From Ilyobacter polytropus DSM 2926 (GTDB lineage: Bacteria; Fusobacteriota; Fusobacteriia; Fusobacteriales; Fusobacteriaceae), in contig NC_014632.1 of assembly GCF_000165505.1 (NCBI RefSeq), positions 1,302,001-1,366,000 of the forward strand: a DNA stretch of 64,000 nucleotides. Reading direction: 5' to 3'. The notes beneath the pieces were generated by a model. It had not been told where the DNA came from. It did not search any database and worked only from the letters and a program-made list of their open reading frames with translations. How positions within the stretch are numbered: position 1 is the stretch's first letter; each line of letters opens with the position of its first letter. Position numbers and translations under genes: made by a program. Below, one piece after another: positions 51,001 to 59,171 of this stretch.

Positions 51001-51975
51001 CTAAAAAAATCCTTGGATTTCAAAAACCAGTTCACTGTCTAACTCTTCATTATAAGAATATTGGTATAAACCTCTGAAATTATTATAATAATTATAAGAT
51101 ACCTGAATATTGAAATAATCATTTAATTTATAAGTAAGACCTGATCTCAGATAGAGATAACTTATTTCTCCGTCTACAAGTAAACTCTGAAAAACCTCTA
51201 TATCCTCACTCACCACATAGTTATACCTTAGATAAATAGCACCTGTATCTTCCTCTTTTATATAAATAGTCTCTGCAAGGGTATAAAGAAGAGTTCCACT
51301 TAGATCGAAGCTGTAGTCTCCTCCTATTACAACTGCATTCTGATCTGAACCTTCAGATTCTTTGTGTATAAGCTGTGACCATATTCCTATTCCTGCATCT
51401 CCCTTTAATTCAAGTACAACATCTTCATTCTTGACTGCTTCTCCCAAAGGATTTTTTTTATCATAATGAAAATAATTTGTCATGAATTCATAATTGTCAA
51501 CTAAAAAAGTATAACGGGCCCCTATATTGTTATCTCTGGCTAAGTTTTTAAAAACCACCCCTTCAAGACGGGACATGTTTTGCAAATTATACTTCAATCT
51601 CAGAGAATCAAGCCCATCCTTATCACTCCTGGGGTTTTCAAGATCAACCTCGTTAAAAACATCAGCTCCGTTAAAAATATATGCACTTCCCCAGACTATC
51701 ATCTGTCTACCTGCACTAAAAGTAGTATAATCACCATAAAGTTCTAAATAACCTCTATACAACTCCAAATAATCCTCAGGATCATCGGTAGCCTTTAGAG
51801 AGATCTGGGAATAAAAATTATCCTCCTGATGCTCTGCTCCTAATATAAGCTCTATAGAACCATAGCTACTGTTGTAAGAGTTAAATCTTTGGGTTCCTTC
51901 TACCTCTCCAAAGTAATCTAGGGAGAAAACTTCAGAAAAAACAATTAAAAATATAAAAGCAAATAATTTTTTCAT
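51001..51975 (-). CDS. outer-membrane beta-barrel protein of the Lol-like operon
   Basis: A 324-residue protein with a signal peptide (KKLFAFIFLIVFSEVFS) and alternating amphipathic beta strands throughout, ending in an aromatic FEIQGFF that fits BAM recognition. Pieces such as LELYGDYTTFSAGRQMIVWGSAYIFNG (short form: AGRQMIVWGSA) resemble barrels of the DUF1302 type that accompany LolA-like/ABC or RND clusters. First gene of the operon. It may be the outer-membrane receiver of the cargo moved by the downstream ABC unit. Confidence 0.75.
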   Translation of the reverse strand: MKKLFAFIFLIVFSEVFSLDYFGEVEGTQRFNSYNSSYGSIELILGAEHQEDNFYSQISLKATDDPEDYLELYRGYLELYGDYTTFSAGRQMIVWGSAYIFNGADVFNEVDLENPRSDKDGLDSLRLKYNLQNMSRLEGVVFKNLARDNNIGARYTFLVDNYEFMTNYFHYDKKNPLGEAVKNEDVVLELKGDAGIGIWSQLIHKESEGSDQNAVVIGGDYSFDLSGTLLYTLAETIYIKEEDTGAIYLRYNYVVSEDIEVFQSLLVDGEISYLYLRSGLTYKLNDYFNIQVSYNYYNNFRGLYQYSYNEELDSELVFEIQGFF

Positions 51976-52254
51976 ATTTCCCCCGCCTTTTCAAAAGAAT
52001 AAAAATTTTAACCTTCATTTATTCTATTCTGCCTTATAAATTAATTCCTTTGATTGGCGAAACATTATAATATACGTAAGAATACCGATCTATTTACCAG
52101 GTCTTAAAATTTCATATACAAAGATTTTTTTATAAATAAACTCTAAAAAATAAAGATCTCATCGTTTTATTTTAGAGGCTCTCTCTGATTCTTGATTTAA
52201 AGAAAAAACTTGTGTAGACTTTAATGAATAAAAACAGATTAGAGGAGGACAAAA

Positions 52255-53043
52255 ATGGTCATTAAAGTATTAGTAGAAAATAATTCAGGTGACATTTGTA
52301 AAGGGGAAAAGGGTCTTTCCCTCTATATAGAGGCTGATAATAAAAAAATACTCTTAGACACTGGAGAAACATCTCTTTTTTTAGAGAATGCATCTAAACT
52401 AAATGTAACTTTAAATGACTTAGACTTTGTTGTCTTGAGCCATGGTCATTTTGACCACGGAGACGGCCTTAGATTTATAAAGAATAAAAAACTCATATGC
52501 CATCCAGATTCCTTCAAAAAACGATTTAGAAAAAGAGATAGTTCTTATCTCGGCCTTCACATGGATCTAGAAAAGGCCAATTCAAAATTTGACCTTATCC
52601 TCACTAAAAAGCCCTATAAATTATCTAAAAATATAACTTTTCTAGGAGAAATTCCCAGAGAAAACAACTTTGAAAGTAAAAATACACCTTTCAAATTTGA
52701 AAATGGTCAGGATGATTTTGTTCTAGATGATTCAGCTCTTGTCATAAATTCTAAAAACGGCCTAATAATAATTCCAGGATGTTCTCACTCAGGTGTATGC
52801 AACATAATCACTTATGCAAAAAAAGTAACAGGTATAAATAACATTTATGCGGTTATAGGAGGGCTTCACCTTATGAACCTAGATAATGTAACCTATAAAG
52901 CCATTGATTTTTTAAAAAAGGAAAATATCAGTATATTTTATCCTATACACTGCACAAAAAAACTTGTGTCAGATGAAATCTCAAGGCTATTAATCAATAC
53001 AGAAGTAAAAAGAAGCTTTTCTGGAGATACCATTTCTCTATAG
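52255..53043 (+). CDS. metallo-beta-lactamase fold hydrolase
   Basis: A 262-residue MBL-fold protein with the metal site SHGHFDHGDG (HxHxDH), a late His in PGCSHSGV and in GGLHL, and HCTKK near the C-terminus. This set matches the branch containing the archaeal beta-ribofuranosylaminobenzene 5'-phosphate/dihydropterin-type enzymes (COG1237), whose bacterial role is unclear. Single gene behind GAGGAGG, ending at a strong terminator shared with the Pel-like operon. Confidence 0.88.
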   Translation: MVIKVLVENNSGDICKGEKGLSLYIEADNKKILLDTGETSLFLENASKLNVTLNDLDFVVLSHGHFDHGDGLRFIKNKKLICHPDSFKKRFRKRDSSYLGLHMDLEKANSKFDLILTKKPYKLSKNITFLGEIPRENNFESKNTPFKFENGQDDFVLDDSALVINSKNGLIIIPGCSHSGVCNIITYAKKVTGINNIYAVIGGLHLMNLDNVTYKAIDFLKKENISIFYPIHCTKKLVSDEISRLLINTEVKRSFSGDTISL

Positions 53044-53057
53044 ATATTGACGCAAAT

Positions 53058-53096
53058 AAAAAAGTCCCTCTGAATCTAATTCAGAGGGACTTTTTT
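53058..53096. terminator. bidirectional terminator, MBL gene / Pel-like operon
   Basis: AAAAAAGTCCCTCTGAAT, loop CTA, ATTCAGAGGGACTTTTTT: 18 perfect pairs with A6 and T6 ends. Confidence 0.95.
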
Positions 53097-53140
53097 AGAA
53101 ATTAAATTATTTGCAATGCTTGTTAATAAATAGTTTAAAT

Positions 53141-54127
53141 TTACCAAATATACTGTAATCCAATCAAAGCAAGAAAATAAATACCTGAATCTGTACTGGA
53201 ACTGCTGTCAGAAACATTCTTTTTATATCCGTATCCTGGAAGTCCTATTTCAGAAAAAACTCTTAAATTAGGATAAACTTCCCTGTTATAAAGCAGATGT
53301 GGGTATAAAGTAAGTTCACCTGTATAATCCTGGCTTGTACCTCCTATAAACTTATCCACATCCACTTCCGTTTCAAAGCAAAATGCCCAGTTCTTATTAA
53401 ATTCATAAGTCCACCTGGTTATACTTTCCAGTCCTAGAAGATATGTCCCTTCATAACCACCATAGTCATAATATTCATTATAAAGGGTGTTGAAAGTCTG
53501 CCATCCGTATCCCCAGTTTGTAGATGTGAGAAGGTTGCCTTCAAGGGAATATCCATCTCTTCCAGTGACAAATACTTTCCCCAACCAAAAATCAAATCCC
53601 CAGTAAGTTCCACCCATTCCTATATCCGCATTGGTTCTCAATCTGTATCTCAAGGCAAATTCATTTTTTTCGTAGTTTCCACCGCTCTCACCTGGAAGCC
53701 CCAGCTGATTATATTCCCACATAATTCCAAAGTCTGTACTCCACATATTACCTGCAAAATTATGCCTGCCTGTATCTTTTACAAAACCCACGAGACTATC
53801 CCATCCGTTATAATTTACACTGCCGTTTCCCAGATCATCATCGATATAAAACTCACGATCTGTATCATATTCAAAATCCCATTTTTCATCCAAAGCAATA
53901 TAACCCTGAGCTATTTTCCACTCTACCAGCGAATAAGCTGCACCGTATTCATAACTTAAATAATTCCTTATACTATTTTTCTCTGATACAGGTTCATAAA
54001 AATTGAGCACATCAATACCTCTGCTTTTTCCTACGAAACTTTTTTCCTCTAATGCCAGCTCATCTTTTGAAAAGGATGTCAGAGATACTAAAAGCATTAA
54101 AAAAAATATATTCTTAACTCTATTCAC
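53141..54127 (-). CDS. outer-membrane beta-barrel protein, last gene of the Pel-like operon
   Basis: A 328-residue exported protein: signal peptide (NIFFLMLLVSLTSFS), short linker, then Gly/Tyr/Trp-rich amphipathic strands to the C-terminal LQYIW. This is the look of a porin-like barrel; I recognise no named family. It starts at GTG 54127 seven bases after GGAGG, and overlaps the pelG stop by 8 bp, so it is translationally coupled to PelG. With no PelB in the window it is the natural candidate for the outer-membrane export pore of the polymer. That role is inferred from position and fold alone. Confidence 0.75.
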   Translation of the reverse strand: MNRVKNIFFLMLLVSLTSFSKDELALEEKSFVGKSRGIDVLNFYEPVSEKNSIRNYLSYEYGAAYSLVEWKIAQGYIALDEKWDFEYDTDREFYIDDDLGNGSVNYNGWDSLVGFVKDTGRHNFAGNMWSTDFGIMWEYNQLGLPGESGGNYEKNEFALRYRLRTNADIGMGGTYWGFDFWLGKVFVTGRDGYSLEGNLLTSTNWGYGWQTFNTLYNEYYDYGGYEGTYLLGLESITRWTYEFNKNWAFCFETEVDVDKFIGGTSQDYTGELTLYPHLLYNREVYPNLRVFSEIGLPGYGYKKNVSDSSSSTDSGIYFLALIGLQYIW

Positions 54128-56813
54128 CTATATACCTCCCATCTCTGTCAAATCCATTTCTGTCAATTCCTGAGAAGTTATATCCCCTTCGGTCATAACC
54201 ATCTTTATCATAACCATAAATATCATAGCCTTTCGGATCATAACCTGTCCCTGTAACTATATGTGTAGCATCATTTTTCCATCCATCTCTACTATAATTT
54301 TTACCTGTAGTTTGGTGTAGACCGTTTCTGTCAAAACCAAGGCTGTCATATTTTGTACCTGTTTTTTTGCTTATCCCACGGCTGTTCCATCCGTATTCGT
54401 CATATCGGCTACCTGTTTCCTTATTTATTCCTCGCACATCAAATCCGTAATAATCATACCTAGTGCCTGTTCCTTTAAAGATGCCTTTCCTACTCCATCC
54501 TGACCTATTATATCCGTCTGAATCAAGACCCCTATCATCATAACCACTTTTATCGTAGCCTTCCTTATTGTAGCCATTAACATCATAATAGTCTCTTGTC
54601 TCTGAATTTAAACCATACCAGGTCCAGCCATTTACATCAAATTCTGTTTTTGTATCTTTATGAATCCCCTCAGTGTCAAATTTAAGAAGGTCATATTTTG
54701 TCCCGGTTTTATTATGAATCCCTTTAAAATCAAAACCTCTTTCATCATATTTCGATTTTGTAGCAGGGTTATAACCATCTTTCTCAAAGCCCCTATAGTC
54801 AACTGTGGTGCCAGTATATTTAAACACCCCATTCTCATTCCAACCTTCACGGTCAAATCCCTCTGCGTCTTTTCCTTTCCTATCGTATCCCTCTCTGTCA
54901 TATCCTTGAATGTTGTACCCATTGGAATCATAATATTCTCCAGTGTCTTTATTTACTCCGTACATGCCCCAGCCATCTTTATTGAATGCTGTTCCTGTAT
55001 CTATATGAATTCCCTCTCTTTTAAAACCATCTTTATTGTACACTGAGCCTGTCTCACTATTATAACCAGAAGCATCAAATCCATTTTCATCAAAAGATGT
55101 TCCTGTCACAGAATGTCTTCCATAAAAATCAAAACTATAATAATCATAGGGTGAATCGGTGTAAATATTCCAGCCTAAAGATGTAAACCCTCTTTTATCT
55201 GCTCCATCAGAGTTATAACCCTGTATATCATAACCACTGAAATCATAGGTGCTCATAGTATGCCAGTTATGCTTTGTTATATTATTAAATCCTCTTTCAT
55301 CATATCTAGAACAACCGTTCAAAAATCCAGATAAAAGTATTATAACTATCACAGGCAGATAACCTTTTCTGCTTAAAAACTTGTCCAAGATATTTATCAA
55401 CGGACTTCTTATTATCTTTTTAAAATTTTGTCTGTAAAAAGTAGTATAGCTAATATTTTTAAAAAGTCTATTCAGCAAAATATTGGCAAATAAAAGAGTT
55501 ATAAAGGAAGAAAGAAAAAACCCTAGCCCAGTATATTCATTTCCAAATTTTACAAAATAAAGAGAAAATAAAAGGTCTGTTAAAAAAAACACAAAAGACA
55601 CCATAAGAGCCTGTATTCTAGCGTCAAAATATAAAAATATAGTTATGATCATAGATATAAACACGGCACAAAATGCTGAAAAAAGTGATATCCTAAATAG
55701 ATCTAAAAGATATAAATCAAGTCCATAATTTTCAAATATCAATTTTGAAAGTAGTGCAAAGGATATACTTATGAAAAACTGCATCTCCATGCAATAAAAC
55801 ATCTCTCTCTTTAATACATCCATCATTGTAGCCAAACTTTTATCTATATCATCTAAAGTTCCTTTATAAGATATATGAGCATAATAAGTTTTATAATCTG
55901 GAAAAAATTTAGTTTCTAAAAAAACAACAAAGTATACCATACTTGGAATAGTTATAAAGAAAGCGTAAAATAAAGCCACTTCATAAAAAGGTGAAGCTGT
56001 AAAAGTCCCGGCAATTATATAATGGTCTCCCTTTGTCCAGACAATAAAAAGATGAACCCATATTCCCAATATATAGAATAATCCCATAAAAAAAAGAGAG
56101 GAATAACCCTTTAAATATTTTAAAAATCCGAACTCAGTGCCTCCTCTCTCCTTAAAAGCTGACAGAAGATAGTATGACAAAAGTAGAAAAGTCAATAGTA
56201 TTCCCATTGCATAGGCAAAAATAAGATTGGTAGCCAAAAAATTTTCTGGAAAATTAATTGGGTTTTTTATAAGATAAAATCCCAAAACCATTGCCAGAAG
56301 GTTTCCTATAAAGTAGGAAAAAGCCACAAATTTATAATTCTTTAGTACGTTAACAAAACACATCCCTATCCACGATGCCGATAACAGAGTAAAGAGAATA
56401 ACGGCCATTTTTTTATAATAATACGGCAATGGAGAATTCCGTAAAAACAAACTTCCTATTATAAATGCCATTATAATTATTACTTTTATTATTCCTATAT
56501 ATGTTTTTCTAAGCTCGTTACTTCTCTTCTGGTAGATGCAGTCTGACATATATCTTGTTACTACGTACTGCCAAGGGGTTGCCAGAAGCTGAGAAAATAT
56601 AAAACAATAAAGTACTGTAGACATAAACAGCACTCTCTCATCTCTTATAAATATATATTCTCTCGATATATGCATGAGAAAATTCAGACTTATTGTTGTT
56701 ATCAACCAAGGTCCTACACTTATAAGAGTGGAATATGCTATGGCTTTTAGATCTCCAAGGGTACTGTCACTTTCTGAGAACAATTTTCTAAATTCAAATC
56801 CTATTCCTGCCAC
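54120..56813 (-). CDS. pelG: PelG-type exopolysaccharide membrane protein fused to a repeat tail
   Basis: An 897-residue protein. Residues 1 to about 470 are PelG: MAGIGFEFRKLF at the N-terminus and about twelve hydrophobic segments, a MATE-like transporter for the nascent polymer. P. aeruginosa PelG ends near residue 456. Here a further hydrophobic stretch (484-500, LPVIVIILLSGFLNG) ending in Cys501 resembles a lipoprotein signal, followed by about 395 residues of degenerate repeats: TGTKYDSLGFDRNGLHQTTG-like units of roughly 20-25 residues, rich in Gly, Tyr and Asp, plus runs of GYDxxGYD. The frame is continuous. Start is GTG 56813, overlapping pelF by 13 bp. The tail is probably outside the cytoplasm and may replace PelB/PelC functions (inference). 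Confidence 0.9.
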   Translation of the reverse strand: MAGIGFEFRKLFSESDSTLGDLKAIAYSTLISVGPWLITTISLNFLMHISREYIFIRDERVLFMSTVLYCFIFSQLLATPWQYVVTRYMSDCIYQKRSNELRKTYIGIIKVIIIMAFIIGSLFLRNSPLPYYYKKMAVILFTLLSASWIGMCFVNVLKNYKFVAFSYFIGNLLAMVLGFYLIKNPINFPENFLATNLIFAYAMGILLTFLLLSYYLLSAFKERGGTEFGFLKYLKGYSSLFFMGLFYILGIWVHLFIVWTKGDHYIIAGTFTASPFYEVALFYAFFITIPSMVYFVVFLETKFFPDYKTYYAHISYKGTLDDIDKSLATMMDVLKREMFYCMEMQFFISISFALLSKLIFENYGLDLYLLDLFRISLFSAFCAVFISMIITIFLYFDARIQALMVSFVFFLTDLLFSLYFVKFGNEYTGLGFFLSSFITLLFANILLNRLFKNISYTTFYRQNFKKIIRSPLINILDKFLSRKGYLPVIVIILLSGFLNGCSRYDERGFNNITKHNWHTMSTYDFSGYDIQGYNSDGADKRGFTSLGWNIYTDSPYDYYSFDFYGRHSVTGTSFDENGFDASGYNSETGSVYNKDGFKREGIHIDTGTAFNKDGWGMYGVNKDTGEYYDSNGYNIQGYDREGYDRKGKDAEGFDREGWNENGVFKYTGTTVDYRGFEKDGYNPATKSKYDERGFDFKGIHNKTGTKYDLLKFDTEGIHKDTKTEFDVNGWTWYGLNSETRDYYDVNGYNKEGYDKSGYDDRGLDSDGYNRSGWSRKGIFKGTGTRYDYYGFDVRGINKETGSRYDEYGWNSRGISKKTGTKYDSLGFDRNGLHQTTGKNYSRDGWKNDATHIVTGTGYDPKGYDIYGYDKDGYDRRGYNFSGIDRNGFDRDGRYIGE

Positions 56814-58234
56814 TGTTTATCACCCAACTCTCTATATATCTTTCTGTAACCTTCGATAAAAATTTCTCTGGAGTAATATTTTTCTACGATTTTCTTTCCA
56901 TTCTCTCCCATCTCTTTTAGCCTGTCTCGGCTTTGATACATTTTTACAAGTGAGTCAGCGAGATCGACATAGGATGTAGGAGGAATTATGACTCCAGCTT
57001 CCCCTATTTCTGTTTTTTCTGTTAGTATCTCCCTGCAGTTCCCAACATCTGTGGCTATAAATGGTATTCCTGCAGAAAGGCCCTCTAATATACTCAAAGG
57101 CTGCCCCTCTGATATAGAAGTCAATAGCAAAAGGTCTAAAAACTTGTAATAATCAGCCACATTTACTTTCCCTGTAAATTCTACATAATCTTCCATTTCT
57201 AGACTTTTAACCATCTGTACACACTCTTTATAATACTCAGGGTTTTCATCTATAGGTCCTATCAGGTATAGTTTAGTGTTTCGAAGTTTCCTCAGAGCCA
57301 CACGGAATCCCTTTATCATCATCTTTACATCTTTTATAGGAACAACTCTCAGAACAGCCCCTATACTAAATGTATCTCTTTTTTCAAAATCAAGGTTACC
57401 GAACCTACTTTTATCTATTCCATTTGGTATAACCAAGCATTTTGACGGGTCGGCCCCATTTTTAATTTGGAGATCTCTGTTATAATCAAATAAAGTGACT
57501 ACAACATCACTGTATTTATAAGTTATTCTAGAAAGAAAGTAAAAGAAATCTATCCATATACTTTTGAAGCTTTTATCCACCCACTGGGCGTGTACTATCT
57601 CTTCTTCTCTCTCTCTTGGATAGATTCCGTGCTCAGTAAGTATTACTTTTCCTTTTCCCCTATACCCTGCCATAGCTGCTATAACTCCAGCGTATCCTGT
57701 GGCAACAGAGTGGTAAATATCTGCTTTAGGAATTTTTTCCTGGAGAATTCCGATTAGATTCAAAAAAATATTTCTATAAGTCCAGTAAAATACATTGTAA
57801 TTGGTACTGCTGTAATTTTCGCTGTAATATCTCAAAAGAGGGTCCCAAAATACCTTGCTCACTACCACTTCCATAGGATTTCCGTATTTTTTTCTAGAAA
57901 AACTTTCAAGAAGTTTTGCGGCCTTTTCAACAGATGTATCTCTGAAGTTCATGAGATTAAAAAGTTCCTCTTTGACCTTTTCTTTTTTCATATAGTTATT
58001 TCTAAACATCCTGAATCCGTTTACCGGGGTATCAGGATTCAAAGTTATGTTTTTAACCTCTTTGACATTGTCTGGAAGATCATATTTTGAAACAGCAAAT
58101 TCCTCATTTGGAATAATACACAGTATAGAAAATTCATGTTCTTTATTCAAGTTTATTAGGTCCTGTACCCATGAAGATACCCCCCCTACAACATAGGGAT
58201 AAGACCCTTCACAAATCAAGCATATTTTAGCCAT
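56801..58234 (-). CDS. pelF: PelF-type glycosyltransferase
   Basis: A 477-residue cytosolic GT4 glycosyltransferase. ICLICEGSYPYVVGGVSSWVQDLI at the N-terminus (short form: EGSYPYVVGGVSSWV) is the PelF hallmark; TEHGIYPREREEEI, NGIDKSRFG and SEGQPLSILEGLSAG (donor-binding E-x7-E) follow. PelF uses UDP-sugars to build the Pel backbone. ATG 58234 is preferred over GTG 58237 as AGGAG stands nine bases upstream. It begins 4 bp after the pelE stop. Confidence 0.93.
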   Translation of the reverse strand: MAKICLICEGSYPYVVGGVSSWVQDLINLNKEHEFSILCIIPNEEFAVSKYDLPDNVKEVKNITLNPDTPVNGFRMFRNNYMKKEKVKEELFNLMNFRDTSVEKAAKLLESFSRKKYGNPMEVVVSKVFWDPLLRYYSENYSSTNYNVFYWTYRNIFLNLIGILQEKIPKADIYHSVATGYAGVIAAMAGYRGKGKVILTEHGIYPREREEEIVHAQWVDKSFKSIWIDFFYFLSRITYKYSDVVVTLFDYNRDLQIKNGADPSKCLVIPNGIDKSRFGNLDFEKRDTFSIGAVLRVVPIKDVKMMIKGFRVALRKLRNTKLYLIGPIDENPEYYKECVQMVKSLEMEDYVEFTGKVNVADYYKFLDLLLLTSISEGQPLSILEGLSAGIPFIATDVGNCREILTEKTEIGEAGVIIPPTSYVDLADSLVKMYQSRDRLKEMGENGKKIVEKYYSREIFIEGYRKIYRELGDKQWQE

Positions 58235-58238
58235 CACC

Positions 58239-59171
58239 CTACGCTCCTTTTATGTCGTTTCTAAGATGATAAGGAATCTCAAGCCCTGTTTTTATAAATT
58301 TTTCTTTCATCTGGATTATTTTTTCATACCAGTTTTTCTCATAGTAATATTCCAGGGCAAAATTTAATACCTCTGCATCAGGTTTTTCTTGCTCTAAAAT
58401 CCGCTCCAAATGAATCTGACATTTTTTATCATCCATATTTTTATAAAATTTTAGAAGCTTTACAGCATAGCTTCTGTCTTTATCAAAAAGAGTTTTTAGA
58501 ATATTGAGAGCTTTTTTCTGAGCTAAAAGCAGCACATCTCCCTTTAAAAGACCAGATTCTATATAGTCATTATAACTTTTAAAGATTTTTTTCAAATCCC
58601 CACTTTGATTAGAGTTTTGTATATTAATCCTATGTTTTTCATAGATCCAGTTTAATTCTGTAGCTGCATAATGTATAACATCTATGTCTTCATCTAAGAG
58701 GGCTTTTTCTAGAACCTCCACCTTAAACCGTTCATCAGGAGGATCAAAGTTTATCAAAAAGTTTTTTTTCTCTTCTGGAGTCCCTGTGGCAAGTATATCA
58801 AAGGCCCCCATCGTCCCGAGTTCCAATGCCAGATCTATAAATTCTACCTCTCTTCTATTTTTTAGATAGGTTTTAAAGTCTGAACTTTCCTCTATCATTT
58901 GATAATCTGCATCTAATTTTGGAATAAGCTCTATAAAAAGAAATCCTCCAAATCCCATGACTGGAAATAAAAATATCAAAAGATCAAAATAATATATGTC
59001 CTCATGAAAGAAAATCCAGTTTAGTAAAATAAAAATCAGACTTAGTCCTATATGAAAATACCAGAATTTTTCCAATGGAAACTTCAGATTATAATAGGTT
59101 TCTATTAATAAAAAGGAATCCAGACAGGTAGCCAATATTAAAATTAAAATAAATATCCATCTCTTTTTTAT
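58239..59171 (-). CDS. pelE: PelE-like membrane/helical-repeat protein with apparent AUA start
   Basis: Two membrane helices near the N-terminus, then acidic-basic helical repeats to the end, as in PelE, which scaffolds PelD-PelF. I infer a 310-residue product whose first codon is ATA 59171, nine bases after GGAGG and overlapping the preceding stop (CTATAA). From there the frame gives KKRWIFILILILATCLDS, a proper first helix. The frame has no ATG; its first conventional start is TTG 59135, in the middle of that helix and without ribosome site, and TGA closes the frame 9 bases upstream of ATA. The assignment to PelE rests on gene order and architecture rather than strong sequence motifs. Confidence 0.72.
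   Translation of the reverse strand: MKKRWIFILILILATCLDSFLLIETYYNLKFPLEKFWYFHIGLSLIFILLNWIFFHEDIYYFDLLIFLFPVMGFGGFLFIELIPKLDADYQMIEESSDFKTYLKNRREVEFIDLALELGTMGAFDILATGTPEEKKNFLINFDPPDERFKVEVLEKALLDEDIDVIHYAATELNWIYEKHRINIQNSNQSGDLKKIFKSYNDYIESGLLKGDVLLLAQKKALNILKTLFDKDRSYAVKLLKFYKNMDDKKCQIHLERILEQEKPDAEVLNFALEYYYEKNWYEKIIQMKEKFIKTGLEIPYHLRNDIKGA

Noticed and set aside
54632..55046. Overlapping frames on both strands within the pelG repeat tail
   Set aside because: They arise from the repetitive, stop-poor repeat DNA; no ribosome site or family signature, and the pelG frame is continuous through them.
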